From assembly GCA_045837725.1 (NCBI GenBank), contig JBEWZL010000179.1:310001-374000 (forward strand): 64,000 bases of DNA. The letters run 5' to 3'. Origin of the DNA: Vermamoeba vermiformis. Lineage: Eukaryota; Tubulinea; Echinamoebida. Below, piece after piece: positions 21,580-33,173 of the stretch; positions within the stretch are counted from its first letter, which is position 1, and each line of letters starts with the position of its first letter. Position numbers and translations under genes: made by a program. Under the pieces are notes generated by a model. The model did not search any database. It had not been told where the DNA came from and saw nothing but the letters and a program-made list of their open reading frames with translations.

Positions 21580-23602
21580 ATGTCGCGCTCTTTAACAGTA
21601 GTCAAGAGGGTGTCGAATTTTCTTCATACCAAAGCAGAAACGAAGCAGCGTTCTCCACTGTTGCTCGGGATCGTTGGTGAGTTTATAAAAATTTTAATAT
21701 TAATTATAATTGTCAAAATAAATATAATAGGCGTCTGTACTAATATACAATTGCAGCAAATAAGAATTGTCGGCGGAACTCAAAGAGGACCCAATTATTT
21801 TATGCTACGCCGATCAGCCAGCAGTGCAGTGCTCGCCATCGATCAAGTTTAATAGCAGAGACTAAAATACCATTTAAGACATATGAGAATATTCCTGTAA
21901 GTGCTTCATAGAGTGTGCAACCCGATCGCGCGATTATTACATCATGCAATTTACATGAACGCTCTTTGAACTCCGAATAATACAATATTAATTTACCTTA
22001 TAGAAACAACAACAATTAAAAGTTTTGGAGTTGGAGGTTGATGAGCGGGGCGATCTTCCCGAAGGTTACTCTCAACGAGGTACGTAGAGATTGTATTGCA
22101 CTTTCATAATTTAAATATTTATTTATTAACAAATATACAGAGGTTTCAAAAATGGATCTGGCTGTCGAGCTAGGTGTCAGCTTGCGAGATCTGCGCTGTA
22201 TTACTGACACTTCTTCATCTCGGAGAATTGCTTCAATCTTGACTCGTCCGGGAGTTATTATTCTACACATTGAGGTACGTATTAGATCAATATGGCACTT
22301 TATTGTCACGTACTAATGTCTTCTTAGCCTGTGCAAGCCATCATTCAACACAACAGAATTTTATTATTCGGCATTGGCAAGGACCCGTTCTTGCAAAAAC
22401 TTAGTTTCAGACTGCCGTACAGAATCAATCGCTCCACAGCATCGAGTTTCGAATTCAAAGCACTCGAAGCAGTGCTCATTGAACTGGTAATTACCAACAC
22501 TTGACGCGCTGTTTTGCAGTGTAACTCAACGGTGACTTTAGGTCGAACAAATGGACGCCAAGGCACGTGACTTAGAACCTGAAATTGACGGCTTGTTGGA
22601 AGCACTGGTGAATTCAACACGACAAAAGACGGAAGATTTACTGCAAATCAAGAGAGCTACAGACAGGTCAGTTGAAACGACATCGATTGCCAAATAAGTC
22701 TAACCCACTCTAACAGATTAAACTCATTTGATGCTGAAGTACTCGAAGTCAGTGCGGCTATCAACGCTATTTTAGAAAACGACGAAGACATGGTCTCGAT
22801 GTATTTAACAAACGCATATCACAAGTACGTACAATGTGCTGCTAAAGTGTAACCGTGCCTAATCTCAATGTAGCGTTAAACAAGATGTGAAAGACCATCA
22901 AGAAGTCGAGACAATGTTAGAAATTTTCCACCAGCAAGTGACTGAAATAGACAACAGAATTTCACAAATTAAGAACAGAATTAAGACAACAGAAGATTAC
23001 GTTAAAACCAATTTTGACGTGTAAGTACTATCGCGCTTGATTCATTAACGGATACTAATGCGCTGGTTTTAGACAACGTAACAGGCTGATTAGAACGAAT
23101 TTGTTCGTTAGTCTTGCTTCGCTAGGTGTCGCTGTATCAGCTATGGGTATGTGCATCATTCATTCTACGAGTGCATCTCTAACACATCACAGGTGCGGGA
23201 GTATTCGGCATGAATCTCAGGCACGGTTTTGAGGAGACAGCACACACCTTCCCCATTGTCACTGCAACGATATTAGGTCTGGGACTTATCACCTCAGGCA
23301 CCACCTACTACCTGATGTTCCCTCGTGCGCAAAAGCAGAGTATTCTCGACAAGATTGACGACCGCAAGGCCAAGAACTGCCTGCCCGACAACACACTCGA
23401 GCAACTCGCCTTCGCTAGCACGGCCATGCCTCAAGCTGACATCCCGCTCGCGCAAGAAAGCTACAAAGATATTAACCGTACCCGTGCCCGCGAGTTGGAG
23501 CATGATATCAGTGTTGAGCAACAGATCGAGAAGTACCGCAAGTCCTATGCGAGCGAAGACATTGACAATGAAGGCTTGCCTGTGCACCATCAACGATCTT
23601 AA
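21580..23602 (+). CDS. MRS2: Mitochondrial inner-membrane magnesium channel MRS2
   Basis: This is a CorA/MRS2 family protein. The ATG at 21580 (MSRSLTVVKRVSNFLHTK) opens a basic, hydroxylated presequence. The body has SKMDLAVELGVSLRDLRCI, ASILTRPGVIILHIE, and INRSTASSFEFKALEAVLIE. A long coiled coil contains the family landmark DEDMVSMYLT (near 22,785). TM1 follows (NLFVSLASLGVAVSAMG), then the signature GMN in VFGMNLRHG (near 23,205) and TM2 (FPIVTATILGLGLITSG). The 90-residue tail is charged and ends HHQRS-stop at 23602. It has about nine exons with small introns. The two-TM layout and GMN loop make the family assignment firm; mitochondrial location rests on the presequence and family. Confidence 0.93.
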
Positions 23603-23819
23603 AACAGGTACTAAATAAATTGTTAATAACAAGAGCCTTTGGCGTGAATAAGTGCTACGGAGGATTTTACGGAGCTTGCTGATCCAAAAATAGTAAACAC
23701 TAGCCGGTACAAAAAAAAATTTGACCTACTTTTCCTAATTATTATTTTATTCTTTTATAGCCAACATACATATTTGTATATTATATTATTTATTTGCTTG
23801 TAAATAGAACTGCATCCAG

Positions 23820-25881
23820 ATGAGCTCGAAAAAGAAAGATAAAAAGGAGAAAGAGAAGAAGGAGAAGGATAAAACCAAAATTAAGCTCAAGCATAAACCT
23901 TCAAAAAGCAAGCTGTTAATCGGCGGTTCCAAGCATAACAAGCCGGAAAGAGCCGCATCTGAAACAGGACCAATTGTTACTTTTGCTGCTGCTGTTATGC
24001 CGCCAAGGGCAAGGTCAACGTCCATTGGTGTTCAAAGGCTACGTAAATCCACCGATCCCGACTCAGGGGCAGAGCCACCCACGGTACAAATTTTATTTTC
24101 GGTCAGATTTGAAATTACTAATTAATTTAAAAATTTAGCCGGACACGTCTTCGATGAGCAATAGCGAAGGAAAAAGCCCAGATGTGTTAAGGAAAGCAGT
24201 CGCTGAATTAGCAGAGTTGGAAAATTTAATTGATGACTGCGAAATTGAATCCGATCCAGCTGGGCACAGCGCTGCTCATAAAGCCAAACCACGAATGTCT
24301 GAGGAAGATGACGACTTTATATTTGAATCAACACTAGACTTTGAAAAGAAGGTTGATTTTCTTAGTCAGCTTGCGGAAGACTTTGCAATGAATTTACCAG
24401 AGGACGTTGAACGCGCCTTTGAAGAGGTGATATCAGCACTGCAGACTAAGGACTCGGAGGCAATGTTGGGGTTGACTGAAGACAAGCTCGGCGACGACAT
24501 GGACGGTCTGGACTACGACAACTACATTGACAACATCATAAAGCACACGCAAGATATTGACTTGGGTGACGAAGACGACTTCAAATTTGACATGAAGATT
24601 GAAGGGCTTGACGAGTACCGTCAAAGTATGGCACAAAGTCAGCCTAATGACCTCGAGCTAGCGTTGATGGACGTCGACAAACACCTGCAACAAGACCCGG
24701 TAGTGGTGGTCGTGCACAGTCCCGCCGTAAAGCCACTGCCCAATCTGCCTCCTGATTCACCGACCGAGATTGATATTGACCAAGTCCAAGGCTCAGACTC
24801 GCCGTACAAGTCACCAAGAGCAGACAACGTGGATGCTGTCGCATCACCGCGTGTGTTGTCCCCGAAGAAGGTCACACCAACAGAACCAATGGATAAATCT
24901 TCATCGCCAGCACGCGTCATTACACCACGACAAGTGTCAAGTCCCAGACACAGCATTGAGGACTTGCCACCCATTGAAATTACAGCACCAAAGACTCCTC
25001 GTGAACCTGAGACTGGGGACGCTGTTGAAGGCAGTGACAAAACCACGACACCTAAAACCACTCCACGAGAGTCTCCCGAGGCCTCTGAACCTGTCAACAC
25101 GCCAACACCACGAAAAGTTAGCACTCCACGAGAGGCCGAGGGTGAAAACTCAGACCTTTCCACGCCAGCTGATACTGCACCTCAACAAGACTCCACAGAA
25201 CACGAAGTTACGCAAACAGCCTCACCTAGACATGACGATGTTGCTCCAATTAGCACGCCACAGAATACACCGAGAGAAGGCGTCCCTGTCAACACACCTC
25301 GTCTCGAAGTCGCTGAGCCAGTCAAAACACAAACACCACGACAAGTCAGCACTACTCCGCGTGAAGATCCTTCTACCACAGAACCTGAACAGCCAGCTCA
25401 AGAAGTACCAAACACAACAGACGAAGTATCGCAAGAGGATGATTCATCGTCGAGTGACAGCGACTCAAGTGACAGCAGTGACAGCGAGAGCAGTTCTGAA
25501 GAAGAATCGCAGCCTCAATCGCCAAAGCCAGACGAGACTAGGACTGCCTCCGGAAACATCAATATGCCTCCAATTCCCGTTCAAAACACTCAAACAGGTG
25601 ACGAAGACAGTGAGCCATTAGCCTCGAACAGAACCAGTGGCAAGAATTCTCGTCGAGGTTCAGCTTTGACGGCAGCAGACAAACAAAAGATTATCGCTGC
25701 CAGACGTGAGGCCACGCTCAAAATGGCACAACAACTGCGCGATGAATTGAAGGCAGGCACGGGTGACCCTGTCACCAAACGACAACGATTGGCACAGCTG
25801 TTGAACGAGTTTAAAGGTGTGCAAGTCAAAGGCCTCATCAGCATATTTGAGCAGAAGATGAAAGAAGTTGTCAAGAAATAA
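23820..25881 (+). CDS. Unrecognised Thr-Pro-rich, mostly disordered protein
   Basis: I do not recognise the family. The ATG at 23820 starts a Lys-rich run (MSSKKKDKKEKEKKEKDKTK). One intron (about 24,084-24,138) joins it to a 570-residue exon. Residues ~100-270 are acidic and probably helical (DFEKKVDFLSQLAEDFAMNL, ERAFEEVISALQ). A ~220-residue middle part repeats Thr-Pro-Arg/Lys units (TPRQVSSPRH, TPTPRKVSTPRE, TQTPRQVSTTPRE), which are potential proline-directed kinase sites. A Ser/Asp/Glu run comes next. The end is a basic helix (KQKIIAARREATLKMAQQL, then VKGLISIFEQKMKEVVKK, stop 25881). It could be a cytoskeleton- or chromatin-associated linker; that is a guess from composition only. Confidence 0.8.
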
Positions 25882-26044
25882 TAGCAGCGTATTTAAACTT
25901 GTAATTATTAGTAGCGAAAGTCATTTTTTTAAACAGCAGGTGCGCGTTTATAATGTAATATGTATTTAAACAATAAACACGATCATTTGCTTCAAAATTG
26001 ATTTATTTTACAGTTTTTTTTCTTCGCTATTCACAAAATTATTT

Positions 26045-28303
26045 TCAGTTTGGTGTTTCTGTTTGCGTTGAAACAGCTGTGCCATTATTCAACTTCCTCT
26101 TCTTATTCGGGAAATACCTATTATACGCCCATTAGTACTTGACACCTACTATTCAATAGACGCATAAGACTTACTGTCTTGCTAACGCTTGTTGAACTTC
26201 TTTCATCACATCACGCTCTAGATCCAGATACACATCTGAGGCCATAATCTAAACAATCATTAGTAATGTTATAGAATACTATAGGCGTATGACTTACATC
26301 ACCAGGGTGCGCTAGAATGAACTTCATGCATTCTCCGCGCAGGATGGGCGCGTTTAATTTGTCCGCGGCCTCGAGTACTGTACACACATTTTCTATACAA
26401 ATATTCTCCAACATAAACTTCTCGCATAAATATCTAAATATAGAAGTGAGTTTTTGCCACAATTTTTTCGATGTTCATGCTACGTACTTCAATCTCGGTT
26501 GGTCAAACTTATCAGCGGCGATAAACAGTTCTAAGACACTCTCGCCATCGAAGGACGATTGGTCCGTGTACAAGAATTCTATCAATTTGTGCAGCACGTC
26601 AAAACTAATGTCGTTGATGGTCACTTCTTTCATCGTGCCTTCTTTCATCTCTGTCGACATTGCACGCGTTAGACTAGACCTGAGTACTATATAAGTGAGA
26701 CGTACCTCCTAACAACATGGCACGGAAGACACTAGACCGTTGACAAAGTATAATTCTGTGCGCGTAAATGGATCTGTTGTCCGCGTGCAAAATGACATCA
26801 GATCCGATTGGATTGTTGATCATCGACTTGAAATCGCCAATCACTGTTGACGGCGCTGCAAACCCCATGCGATGTGACTGGACCCACTGTCCGCCACTCA
26901 ATTCACCGTGCAGTTTGTTGTTTGAAATGTCTTCAATCTCCACGCCGTAGCCTTTGTTCAGCGGCCACCACCTAGTCAACTAGAATTAACTACGATGGCG
27001 TATATATAATAGGCGTGAGGACTTACCCGATGAGTCGTGGATCTGTCCTGGACGGCTGTTCTTTCATGTACTGATGAATTTTTTCGACTGACAGCGCCAC
27101 ATTCCACAGCCTGACATCGCTCAACATGCAGTTAATGTTCTCTTCGACGAGGTGCAGGCCAAAGTAGAGATCGTTCTGAACAGATGTCATGAGTGCCGAG
27201 TTCAGTGCGAGTCAGTGATTGACATGTGACACGTGTCAAACTCTGCTACTTACCGAGGTGCTTTCCAGAGGTCCGGTCATCGCGTCAAATACTTTGACAG
27301 GTACGCCGTCAATGTAAACAATTGCTTCGTTCTTCTCTGCTTCGTATGTGACGACCACGTGACACCATTTCTAAATTTGGAAATATTTTAGTGAAATCCA
27401 ATCATTAAACTGAGCGTGGGAAGTGCTCGGTTAAATTTAATGAGGATGATTCCGAAGCGATGTGATTCGTATTATTGATTTAGCAATAATGTCGTATGAA
27501 CATAATTAAGCGAATTACGACAGAATATCCGTCGGTATAAAAGTTCCGTGGGAGGTTAAATTTAGATCTGGATGTGTTACCTGGAGCGGTAGAGGACACT
27601 TAGTATTCTTCCAGACCCATCCAGGCTTGCTATTGTTCAGCGAAATCATCAGCGAGTTGGTCGAGCCTTGTTTTTTGACCGCCAAGGCAAAGCTCTGTTT
27701 CTTTGCGATGATGTAACCAGTGCTGTCTTGTAACAGGTGGATCCAGCACTCCATCGTCAGGGAATTAGTCACCTTGAGCTCTTTAGTGTCGTTGATGGTG
27801 ATCTTGTCATGTTTATGCTCGTATCTCAGCGCGAAAGGATAGTCAAGCACATCTGTCGGGATTTCATAAAAGTAAGTACGAGCATTGCGGAGTAATCCCA
27901 AAATAAGAAATATTGCGTAGTCTATATTAATATCGATGGGGTATTAGATAGAAGAGTTGCTATGATTTCGCCGAAATTTAATCAGTTGATCTGCTATTTA
28001 CTACGCAATTGATAGAAAATTCTAGCAGGGAAAGTAGCAGAGGTTAAACTTTTGATATTAAAACAATTTTAATATGGTAATGTTATGTTATTAGGACAAC
28101 ATTCCGCCCAGAACCAGAGAGTAAAGAATAAATTAGTCATTTTTAAATAATTTCTTTGGCGGTCAGTAAAAATCTTTAATTTAATGGCATAATTAGCCGC
28201 AATAGATAAATTTATCGGCATAAAAGCTAGTATTGTTATAAAATAAGCGCCACAAATAAAAGTGGATGCAGCTGAAGTTACCTTTTCCAGAACTCGTCGC
28301 CAT
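26045..28303 (-). CDS. LamG-BTB domain protein
   Basis: Exon 1 is 7 codons (MATSSGK, ATG at 28303) and is followed by a ~360-bp intron, long for this window. The N-terminal half is a concanavalin/laminin-G-like jelly roll (LTMECWIHLLQDSTGYIIAK; KWCHVVVTYEAEKNEAIVYI; LYFGLHLVEENINCMLSDVR; LWNVALSVEKIHQYM). Next is RWWPLNKGYGVEIEDISNN and a BTB domain (DFKSMINNPIGSDVILHADN, YAHRIILCQRSSVFRAMLLG, near 26,830-26,700) with its C-terminal helices (VLHKLIEFLYTDQ, VLELFIAADKFDQPRL). A basic stretch (NKKRKLNN) and stop at 26045 close it. BTB proteins usually dimerise and can act as Cullin-3 adaptors; a LamG partner suggests the protein binds a glycan or protein ligand, but this is inference. Confidence 0.82.
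27228..27242. repeat. Intronic GACACGTGTCAAACT copy 1
   Basis: Palindromic CACGTG core with a fixed flank, inside an intron of the LamG-BTB gene and close to its donor when read on the gene strand. It matches three other intronic sites in this window. Confidence 0.6.
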
Positions 28304-28769
28304 TATTGACAAATCGTGCTTTGCTAATTCCTACGCGTTGTAGTGAATGGCTCAACAATAATAATGCTGTTCTGGTGCGTAGTTGTGTTCGATCTGATCG
28401 GCTTGTAGAACGAACTGAAAGAAAAAAGAAATTTGCCTTTTAAGGACTGATCGGTGCGTTCCGACCGTATCTTGTGTGGTAGTATACTTTAGTTAATGCG
28501 ATACAATGATGTATTTAAGGGCAGACAAAAGGCTTAGCAAGCCAACGAATGAAAACAGATCGAAAAGAAAAAGAATTTTCGATTTTTAATCGACGAATGC
28601 CTTTACACAACGCTGTCTAGTCCCAAAGATGCAATGAATCGATTGGACACACTGCCCGAGAAGACATTGAGTCTGTTTCAATTCAGCGAATAAGTCGATC
28701 GGGACAAATGCTTGTTTTGTTTTTTAAATTCTTAAGAGCACCATAGACCTATAAAACCAATCTATAATC
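28304..28769. promoter_or_regulatory. Divergent promoter region of LamG-BTB gene and SDR
   Basis: These 466 bp lie between two divergent start codons. A short plus-strand open stretch (about 28,558-28,689, ending LSLFQFSE-stop) has no start codon of its own in a sensible exon and no family resemblance. I treat the region as promoter and leader sequence. Confidence 0.45.
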
Positions 28770-30641
28770 ATGTTGATGGCATTTTTGTTGACGGTGTTCG
28801 GCGCCATTGCCCTCTTCGCCGTCGTTGATTACTTGTGTAAGTGTCGCAGCCACATCTGTCGCGCACTCGATCTCCGAATTATTTGCTTGATTTCGCGATT
28901 AAACTAATCGTTGTTAATTATAGTGCCCTTGTTCTTCTTGGCTTACCTCCTTCCTAACCAAAATCTGAAAAAGAAATACAACGCCAAGTGGGCCCTCGTT
29001 ACTGGAGGCAGCTCTGGCATTGGCAAAGCTCTTGCCGAGAAGATGGCCGAGCAAGGTACTTATATACGCTATTATAGTTATTAAGAGAAGCATACAACCG
29101 ACAATTCAAAATTATTGAGTGGATTTACTAAAACTCGTTTCAAAAATTGCCCGTTAAATTAATTTGACAAAAAACAATGTATATTATCGATATATATCAC
29201 CATAAGATCATTATAATGATTTAATTCGATTTTATGATTTAATTGAAAACGGTCAGATCCGATCGAAGATATCAAACCGTCATTACTGTATTAACGAGAT
29301 CTATAATAGGTTTGAACGTTGTTTTGGCTGCTTTGCCCGACAACTTGTTGAAGGAGACTCACGCTGATTTGACCAAGAAGTAAGTAACATCTAATTTACG
29401 CACGTTCGAATCTGAGCATTGGGATGGTTTGCTGTAATACTGCATACGATATATTTGCATCAGCATACGGTTCATATCGATTCATTACCAAAATCTTCCC
29501 AAGTTAAATTTGGATTGACAGATTTAGCTCGGCGATGGATTTGTTTCTGGATTTGACGATCCTTTTACTGAATTATTATTCTATATATGGAATATTAAAA
29601 TTATACTCGTAGGTTCCCTAACGTCGAGTTCCGCGCCGTTGGAGTCGATCTTGGTAACGCTGAAACCAAGTACATGGAGACTTTGATCGAGAAGACTAAG
29701 GACATTGACGTGCAGATTGTCTTCAACAACGCTGGCTACTGCATCATCAACGTAAGTACACATATATGAAGCGCGTAGATGCTCAAATGGAGCTGTTGCA
29801 AGCCTGCATCTGTCCAGTACGCGAATCCACATCTGACCCGTTTTATTTGTCGTTAGAACTTCTTCAAGAACTCGCTCGAGAGACAACTCTCCAATATGGA
29901 GTGCAACATGACTAGCCACGTCAAGATTGCTCACCACTACATGGCTCAAATGGTCGAGAAGAAGTTGCGCGGATGTGTCGTCTTCACTGGATCTCAAGTA
30001 CGCCTTCGAGCTCATTTATATCAATGATACATATGTATAATACTAACATATGTGCACCAATAGGCCGCTTTCTTCGCCACTCCTGGTGCCGTTATGTACA
30101 GCTCCACTAAGGCTTTCTTGGCTCAATTCGCTTACTGCTTGGCCATCGAGGGCAAAGGTAAATAACGCCTATATTAATTATAGTACTAGTATTGTATCGA
30201 TGAGTGGTATTAATTGGTTCGTTAGACTACGGCATTGACGTTACTTGCCTCCAATCTGGTCCGATGCGCACTCGCTTCAACGACAAGTTGCCCAAGTTGT
30301 CTGCCCTCAAGTTCTTCGGTATGTAGTCGAGGCATGTACCACCATTATCGAATATTCCGCCATATTCTCGTGGCCATTACGCCACTTTCGTGATCGCATC
30401 TTGTTTGTCTTACATCCACTAACCCGTTACCTGACTTACAGAAAGCATTGCCTCGTCTCCCGAAGAAGTCGCTCAAATCCTCATCAACAGCGTGGGTCGT
30501 GTAGTGCTCCGCGATGCCAGTTTGTACACCATGTTCACCAGATTGCTTTGCAAGGTGATCGACAACAACACCATGTTCAGAATCGTCTTCCACGGCCAGA
30601 AGATCTCTGCTGACTACAAGAACTTCAAGGACTTGCATTAA
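28770..30641 (+). CDS. Membrane-anchored short-chain dehydrogenase/reductase (3-ketoacyl-CoA reductase / 17-beta-HSD type)
   Basis: Exon 1 (ATG 28770) encodes a hydrophobic anchor (MLMAFLLTVFGAIALFAVVD, continuing LPLFFLAYLLP), which suggests ER membrane. The Rossmann motif is TGGSSGIGK. The NAG motif is FNNAGY. The catalytic Ser is in FTGSQAAFFATPG and the Tyr-x3-Lys is YSSTK (near 30,100). The substrate-side motif SGPMRTRF follows. At least eight exons are separated by introns, several of them longer (100-260 bp) than elsewhere in the window. It ends KNFKDLH-stop at 30639-30641 without a dilysine ER signal. The closest functional guess is the KAR/HSD17B12 group that reduces 3-oxoacyl-CoA in chain elongation, but the family is broad and I would not fix the substrate. 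Confidence 0.82.
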
Positions 30642-30642
30642 G

Positions 30643-30840
30643 TCAATTGTGCGCGTTCTTTAAGCGAACAATACGTGCGTTATAATAAAAATTTCGAATT
30701 AAAATTACGCGGTTCAGATGTACCAAAAAAAAGTTACTCGAGAGGATAATAGTCATCGTAGCTGCCATACGGTACTTCCATACGTAGTATAGTATTGCGA
30801 CAAAGATTGCCAGCGCGGAGGCAACTTCAAACTGATTCAT
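30643..30840 (-). CDS. Possible tiny single-TM protein
   Basis: A 65-codon frame starts at ATG 30838-30840: MNQFEVASALAIFVAILYYV, with one hydrophobic helix followed by basic residues, and ends just beyond the stop of the convergent SDR gene. It shares a 50-bp head-to-head interval with the JmjC gene. The first ~35 residues look like a small membrane subunit; the remainder looks like translated 3' flank. No family recognised. It could equally be chance in an AT-rich spacer. Confidence 0.3.
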   Translation of the reverse strand: MNQFEVASALAIFVAILYYVWKYRMAATMTIILSSNFFLVHLNRVILIRNFYYNARIVRLKNAHN

Positions 30841-30890
30841 TTACTTTTTCATGAACGCGTTGTTCTTATTTTCGATTAGATCAGCAACAA

Positions 30891-33026
30891 ATGGCCACAG
30901 AAGGATTAACACCCTTGCCCGGCGCTACCTTTAACAACGACTACAATGTCGACGTCAAGGTGCCCTTCGTATTGGACGACAAGGGCAACAAGGTCTATCA
31001 AATCTTGCACTACCCTTTTCAAGTCACAGCGAATCCAATGCGAATTAACCGCGAGGAAACATTAGGTTATTTCCACGTACTTCAACGCAAATTTTTGAGA
31101 GAATATTTGGACGATTATTTGGAAATTGAAGACATCTACAAAATGGCTACTCTTAGCCGCGGTTGGAATCTGGTTACAAATGAAGAAAAGTACGTGCAGC
31201 TTATTATTATATTATCTAGTATCATCTATTGGCGTATGCAGCGTAATATTGATGCTATAAATCACGTTGTTGAATTTCAAAAATTAATTTTAAACCGTTA
31301 CGCACAGATGCAGGCAATTCCATTCAAATTGCCAGTAATTCATCTAATCAATTTAATTTAGATTATGGAGGAGATTTGCACGTCGTCTTTACAAAGGCAA
31401 CATTCCGTTCTATCACACCTGGAAACACTCGCTGATCGTGCAAAATCACGTTGAATACTAGTGCGTCATTTAATACGCCTTATTAATTTATGATACTAAT
31501 GTATCTATACTTAGTGCTAATACTGGCATCAAAAAGTTGCCTATTCCATACAAACCGGTGGATCTGCGTCTTGCGCCGTACTGGATCGGCATGGAAGACA
31601 TTTTGCAGCACCGATTCAAGTTGTGGTACAGAACTGTTATTAATCCTGAATATTATCGCGTTCAATGCCCCGAGCAAGTTGACAGAAAAGACGGTAAGAA
31701 AGTTTTTACCAAGCCAATTGATAAAGATTAGTGCGCGATCCGCTGGCACCCATGAAATAATTTCCTAATATAGTAATTAATTATTATTTGCAGCCAAAAC
31801 ATTTACCGTGGAAGAATTCATTCGTGACTACGAATTGCCCTCGAAGCCAGTGATCATTTACAACGCGATGAATGAGTGGACTGCCAACAAGAACTGGACC
31901 ATTGAAGCACTCATGAAGAAGTACGCTGAAGTCAAGGTAGGCACTGGTGATATATTGCACGTGTGGAGAGATGTCGAGGCTGCTATTAGACACGTGTCAA
32001 ACTGTCACAAGTTGACCTCTTCGAATTTTCAACTTTCATCAATCTTTGCAACTATTTCATAGAATTAATAAGCCACACGTACAATTGCCAAATATAGTAA
32101 TACTTAGAGTGGTACTGACACGCCTTTCTCCGTCAGTTCCGCACAGGCACGGGCTTCAACATGACCTTCGCACACTTCATCAAGTACTTGGAGACGCAAC
32201 AAGAGCCCCGACCTCTCTATTTGTTCGATCAAAAGTACGCTGCCAATGCACCGGACATGTTGAAGGACTACAGCGTGCCATATGTCTTCACTGAAGACTT
32301 GTTCAGTCTCGCACCTGAAGAGCGTCCTCCTTACAGGTAATTCATGAACGAATGTCACGTGATTGAATGTGGTAATCAACTCATTATGCAAATAGATGGA
32401 TCTTGATCGGCACAACGCGCACTGGTGCACCGTTCCACACAGACCCTCGAGCCACTGCTGGTACGTTGAAATAGCACAACTCGAGTTCAATCGTGCGTTA
32501 AATTGACCTGTCACTCTAGCGTGGAATGCGGTGCTCTCAGGGGCCAAGAGATGGGCGCTCTATCCCCCGACCATTCACCCTCCAGGCGTGGGTCCAGACG
32601 ACGCTGATTATTACACTGCGCCTGCTCCTCTGCGCTGGTACTTGGAAGTCTATCCGAAGATTGAACAGAACAACGAGCCTAAGCCTATTGAATGCGTGCA
32701 ATATGCAGGCGATATTATCTACGTCCCTGGCAGTACGTACTATTGACACGTGTCAAACTGACACTCGCAGCACATGACACTAACTGTACCTCTAATTAGA
32801 ATGGTGGCATTGCGTGCTAAATTTGGGCACAACAGTAGCAGTCACGCAGAACTTTGTGAGCTCACAATCGTTCGAGAAAGTGTCACGTGATCTGATTTAT
32901 GACGATGACCCCGATGAGGACTTTTACGACGAGTTCCGCGAGGGCCTGAAGACTAATCGTCCTGAGCTGTTTAAGATATTCAAAGAAGTCGAGGTCGAGA
33001 AGCGCGAGAAGTCTAAGAAGGGATAA
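30891..33026 (+). CDS. JmjC-domain oxygenase with N-terminal F-box-like segment
   Basis: This is a JMJD6/PSR-type Fe(II)/2-oxoglutarate-dependent oxygenase. The ATG is at 30891. Residues ~60-110 resemble an F-box (YLEIEDIYKMATLSRGWNLV, then EEKLWRRFARR). Then come PSKPVIIYNAMNEWTA, FNMTFAHFIKYLE, and the JmjC core. The core is WILIGTTRTGAPFHTDPRAT (HxD iron ligands near 32,440), AWNAVLSGAKRWALYPP, YAGDIIYVPGKWWHCVLNLG (distal His near 32,812) and TTVAVTQNF. A charged tail ends KREKSKKG-stop at 33026. About eight exons; several introns have GTACG or GTGCG donors, and two contain the GACACGTGTCAAACT motif. Plant F-box/JmjC proteins (JMJ21/22 type) share this order. Target (histone Arg or protein Lys) is not decidable from sequence. 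Confidence 0.88.
31989..32003. repeat. Intronic GACACGTGTCAAACT copy 2
   Basis: Exact 15-mer in a JmjC-gene intron, in the middle part of a ~200-bp intron. Confidence 0.6.
32745..32759. repeat. Intronic GACACGTGTCAAACT copy 3
   Basis: Exact 15-mer about ten bases after the GTACGT donor of a later intron of the same JmjC gene. Confidence 0.6.
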
Positions 33027-33173
33027 ATCAGCGGATCTGGTCAGTGACCTGGATGCGATCTTGATCCATCGAAAAACTTGTAAAATTCAAACATAAAAGA
33101 ACTTCAATTGATTTCGGAGCTATTTACATTATTACTACAACGTGGTGATTTACAAGGGCAGGTATCATAATAT

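Noticed and set aside
24639-25163. A 174-codon minus-strand frame in the Thr-Pro-rich gene
   Set aside because: Antisense of a low-complexity region; the plus-strand reading has clear protein design and splice context.
28558-28689. A short plus-strand open stretch ending LSLFQFSE
   Set aside because: No usable start or partner exon; more likely leader or promoter of the SDR gene.
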